This document shows, piece by piece, positions 60,394 to 64,000 of a stretch of DNA of 64,000 bases (the stretch's first letter is position 1; every line of letters begins with the position of its first letter). Position numbers and translations under genes: made by a program. Under the pieces are notes generated by a model. The model worked only from the letters and a program-made list of their open reading frames with translations. It was not told the DNA's origin and searched no databases. The stretch is from contig JAGKQI010000064.1 in the NCBI GenBank assembly GCA_018806915.1, forward strand, positions 1,488,001 to 1,552,000, written 5' to 3'. The stretch comes from Phytophthora colocasiae. Taxonomy: Eukaryota; Oomycota; Peronosporomycetes; Peronosporales; Peronosporaceae.

Positions 60394-63352
60394 ATGAAGC
60401 CTTCCACCCGCCCGACGCGTCGCGCCAGCGCGCGTACCTCTCGTCGCAGAAGCTCCAGCGATGCGCCTGCTGTAGTATCGTCTTCTCCAGATTCTAGCCT
60501 ATCGAACGCGCCCTCCGTCGCTCCAAATGGATCTGTAGAAGTGATTTTCTGCGCGGTGCAGCGTGTGCGAGGCCGCGCGTTCCTACTGCTCTGTACGCGC
60601 TCTGATTGGCGTCTTTATCGCCTTGATGGCTTCACTTCCATGCGAGAAAGCTGCTCCCCCGTACAGGTACGTTTCGCCGCTTCCCCGGCTTAAATTGAGC
60701 ACGAAATGACGGTGCAATCTAACGACACGTTGTTCTGCCTGGTTTTAGCTGCTAATTGACCACAATAAGGATGCAGCACAGCTATCAGACGTTCGCTTCT
60801 TCCGTCTCTATGAACGGCCTGCAACAGACTCTACTGCCTTGGCTCTTGGGGGGCTGTTCGTGTCGGAACGGACCTGTTCGCAGTCAAGTGACGAGGAGGA
60901 GGACTTTGTGTCTGCAACAGCTGGCGAGGAGGACGCACAGGAGGACATTACAGTGGTCGCTCTGGACGAGCAGAAACTATTACACAAACTACCGCCTTCA
61001 CCGTCACTTGTGCTGGATGTGCAGACGAATGCCACCACGGCAGCGGTTCTTTGCGAGACTCGAGAGATTTTCCTCTACGATTTAGTTACTTTCCAGCTGC
61101 AGCAGACAATTATCACGGCGTCTCCTGCTATGGCTCTAGGCCCACGGTGGTTGGCGTATCCTGGATTTGCACAGAGCGTTGATACAAACCAAAGCAGCAA
61201 GCGAGAATCGACCACGTCGGACCAAGGAGACAGTGATTCGGACTTTGACGACGTTCCTATTGACGTTCTGGTTAACAATGGGATTGCCGTTGAGTCTCGC
61301 GACGCTTCTCAAAGTTCGTCACCGTCCTACACTGTAATTGACGTGGCGCAGAACGTGGCATCAGGGTTGTACTACCTGTCGGAAGTTGGGCGAGCAACCA
61401 TTGCACCGTATTTGTCGTCCTCACCGGGTCAGCCGTCGAACGGTATCCACAGTCACCACACGGAGACGTCATTGTCTGGTCGCCGCAATTTGGGTCGGTC
61501 ACGGAACTCTTCTCTTAACGGTCCCACGAGTAAACCACAGCAGACCACCCAAACTACCGACGGCACAGCAGCAATAGAATCCAAGAAACACCCCGGATGG
61601 GTTTTGGTGCAAGACCTGAGTACCAAGCGCGTGCTGGCGAACTTCCCGTGTCATTCCACTGCGTTGGTGAATCTGTCGTTAGATTTTTCTGGGCTACTTC
61701 TGGCTACGAGCTCCACTAAAGGACAAAACCTTCATGTTTACCGCCTATCACCGCCTCTGCAGAGCGTTGTGAACAACTCAGGGGGAGCAGTCACTGGACA
61801 TGGCGTACTTCATCATCAGCTGCTGTACAAACTACAACGAGGCATCACCCACGCGAGTATTCAGGACATCGCCTTCAGTCAGGATGGTAAGTGGATCAAC
61901 GTCACTTCCGCCCACGGCACGAGTCATTTGTATGCACTGCACCCAGAAGGAGCGCGCATTAGCGCTGACACACACGCCAACACGGTCGAGAGCGCTACCG
62001 AAGCCGAATCGGACGGCCTGGGACCGGGTTTCCCGCTGCGTCAAGTGAATGACTTCTACGCTGATTTCCGTTCTCTGGAGACGCGGACACAGACGCAGGT
62101 GCTTCGAATCCGCCATGAACTCAAACTCCCTCCTGCGCCAGCACTCGTTCCCCGTAAATCCACGACTCCAGTTCCTTCCAAGGCGCGTACAACGCGATCG
62201 TCTTCAACTTCTTCTTCTTCGTCTGTGTCGTCCACCTGTTCGTCGTCATCTCCGCCGGGCCAAGTGTTCCACAGCCCACCTACAACCGGAAATGTGCGTG
62301 GTAGCACGATCATGGAGTCTGCACTTGACGCCTCTCAGGCGCTTCTATCCCAACTCGCTACCTCCGCCATAGACTTCGGCCATCAACACTTCGAAAATGA
62401 CACAGACGTGGGTTCTCGCCGTCGCCGACTGCGCCAGCACTTATCCTGCCTGTTTGCGCCTGATGGACTGAAGATGCTCATCTGCTGCGACGCCGTTCTG
62501 AAATTGTACGAGATGCGGGTGACAGCGCTTTCCCAGCACAAGGCCGACCACGCTCGCACGGCATCGTCTGATTCGAAAACGAAAAACTCCAAATCGTCAC
62601 TGTCCTCGTTCGGCTTCGAAGCCGGTGTGACAGAGCTTAAGTCGTGGGAACTGTTGACATCAGGACGACGAAAGTCAGCGTCGCTTTCCTCTACCGTTGA
62701 GGACCAAACAGATTTAAGCAGCAGCAGTTCCAGTGGAGACTCAAACGCCAAGAGTGAGCTCCGAACGTTTGCTCAGAGATCGCTACCGCTATGGGCACAC
62801 CCGAAGGTAACCTTCCGAGCGATTGATGAGGACCACCCGGACGGTCAAGTACTTGAGGTCAAGCGCAAGGGGCCAAATCCGAGTCAAGATCTCAGTGCGA
62901 GCACCATGGCGATGGCTCCTGAGGGTTTCGCTAACGGCGACGAGCAACTTTTTGTGATGGAGATGGATTCGTATTTTGGCATCGGTGGCTCTCCAGTGTT
63001 TGATGGCCGAGGTGGGAGCCGTCCCACTACGCCCGAGGTGCCTCCACCATTAGATCTGGCCGCGAGTATCAACATGGCAATGTCGTCTTCACTCTCGGAG
63101 ACGCCGCCGAAGTCGATCCCCGAGGTGAAGAACACGATTTGCTTCCGACCAATGGATCAGAGCTCACCTCGTGGCAACGGAGCAACTCATAAGGGAAAGA
63201 AGAAGAAAGGCAAAAACCGTCGAGTGCTGCTTACACCAACGTCCTGTGAACCTGAGATTGAAGAAAGCAGCTCCACTGGCGGACTGGCGGCGCTGCAGTT
63301 TACGATGCAGGATATGTATTTCGCAGCGCCCAACGACGAGCCAAGCAGTTAA
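60394..63352 (+). CDS. BCAS3-like WD/beta-propeller autophagy protein
   Basis: Two exons, 60394-60666 and 60749-63352, with an 82-bp intron in phase 0; 958 residues. After a basic Ser/Arg start the propeller begins (SVEVIFCAVQRVRGRAFLLL). BCAS3-type signatures follow: ALGPRWLAYPG, LATSSTKGQNLHVYRL, and LQRGITHASIQDIAFSQDGKWINV. The C-terminal half contains Ser-rich disordered loops and a BCAS3-type segment (SCLFAPDGLKMLICCDAVLKLYEM). In animals BCAS3 binds phosphoinositides at the phagophore. The gene is divergent from the LAMTOR-like gene, with about 200 bases between the starts. Confidence 0.85.
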
Positions 63353-63504
63353 CGCAAACGGAAGGTGACCTCCCCATATACACAAAAATTCCAAGGACCC
63401 TCAAGAGTAAAAACTGAATTCCATCTACAAGCCAAGAGGTCAAACGAAGCAACAGAACACAAGGCTATCAATGACAAGTACATTAGAAACTGGTACATTT
63501 ATCT

Positions 63505-64000
63505 TTACTTGTCCACAGGAGGCAGCTCCAAGCCGTTCTCTTGAGGCTGCAGCATTTGCTCCACGATCTGTTCGACCTGCTTCTTGAGCTCCAGAGTCAC
63601 TTCCTCGCGACTCTGTCCAATTTTTCCAGCGAGCTCCACATAGTATTTCAGCTTGGGCTCCGTTCCGCTCGTACGCAGTGTGGCAACGCATCCATTGGCG
63701 AACGTGTACGTGATCATCTCCGTCGAGCTGCTCACAGGAAGCACAGCGCGTTTGTCCGTCTGGGCGCTATCGTAGCCCGTTGTGAGGTCACGAACATGAG
63801 TGATGGCGAAATCACCACAGCTCTCCCAGTATTTTCCGTTGTTGCGCAGACGCTCGAAGATGGTGCGGATCTTGATGGGGTCGTAGCACTTGACGTAGTG
63901 GTTTTGCGTCACGAAGTGGCCGTAGCGTTCGTACAGCGCGTTGAGGTGCTGGCCCACCGTCATCTGCTTGGTCGCTTCAAGCTGCACAGCCATCTCAGCG
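63505..64000 (-). CDS. phosphoglucomutase (PGM2 type), 3' part
   Basis: The coding frame runs off the window at 64000, so only the last 165 residues are seen. The end of the alpha-D-phosphohexomutase fold is clear: MTVGQHLNALYERYGHFVTQ, then the phosphate-binding motif TLRTSGTEPKLKYYVEL of domain 4. The MTVGQ opening and the spacing to RTSGTEP resemble PGM2-type enzymes, which interconvert hexose or pentose 1- and 6/5-phosphates. The Met at 63993 is internal, since the frame stays open upstream (Ala-Glu before it). The C-terminus is Glu/Gln-rich. Convergent with the BCAS3-like gene. Confidence 0.9.
   Translation of the reverse strand, partial: AEMAVQLEATKQMTVGQHLNALYERYGHFVTQNHYVKCYDPIKIRTIFERLRNNGKYWESCGDFAITHVRDLTTGYDSAQTDKRAVLPVSSSTEMITYTFANGCVATLRTSGTEPKLKYYVELAGKIGQSREEVTLELKKQVEQIVEQMLQPQENGLELPPVDK

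Overview
The window looks like nuclear DNA of an oomycete, most likely Phytophthora or a close relative (inference). The signs are compact genes with few introns of about 60-85 bp, promoters carrying the oomycete initiator consensus TCATTYBNCAWTTT 25-60 bp before the start codon, an expanded secreted cutinase cluster, and young retrotransposons in the spaces between housekeeping genes. No rRNA, CRISPR array or complete tRNA gene was seen.

Left part (1-25.7 kb): a basic Lys/Ser/Thr-rich nuclear-type protein; a CDC14 dual-specificity phosphatase; a five-exon gene joining a RAMA domain, a PHD finger and a long Gln/Glu/Arg helix, whose first coding exon is only the ATG; a coiled-coil protein; a 2.5-kb gag-protease-only LTR element with intact target duplications; a 1.0-kb Tc1/mariner deletion derivative with perfect 119-bp inverted repeats; a Cys-type glutathione peroxidase; the ribosome-biogenesis factor MAK16; and a 1,817-residue CENP-E-like kinesin on the minus strand.

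Middle part (26-49 kb): a decayed Gypsy gag, then five cutinase copies. Copies 1(-)/2(+) and 3(-)/4(+) are two divergent pairs whose promoters and coding sequences show that a pair was duplicated as a unit; copy 3 is broken by a 43-bp tandem duplication. Copy 5(+) belongs with 2 and 4. Its promoter was split by a full-length 9.4-kb APE-type LINE (33648-48313, 16-bp target duplication), which itself holds a 5.3-kb chromodomain Gypsy element (37187-42475, 5-bp target duplication, identical LTRs). The LINE ORF1 carries a CCHC knuckle and an OTU-type cysteine protease domain.

Right part (49-64 kb): a BROX-like BRO1 protein with a C-terminal CaaX box, a tandem-SAM protein, a PH-domain protein, a small tail-anchored protein, a NET-domain/C2H2 zinc-finger protein, a Ragulator (LAMTOR4/5)-like protein, a BCAS3-like autophagy protein, and the 3' end of a phosphoglucomutase gene. 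These serve membrane traffic, nutrient signalling and gene regulation and show no operon-like organisation.

The most interesting signals are the duplicated divergent cutinase module with its shared promoter boxes and the LINE driven between them, the OTU domain in the LINE ORF1, the gag-protease element with an antisense chromodomain and an inverted LTR hairpin loop, and the RAMA-PHD and NET-zinc-finger domain combinations.
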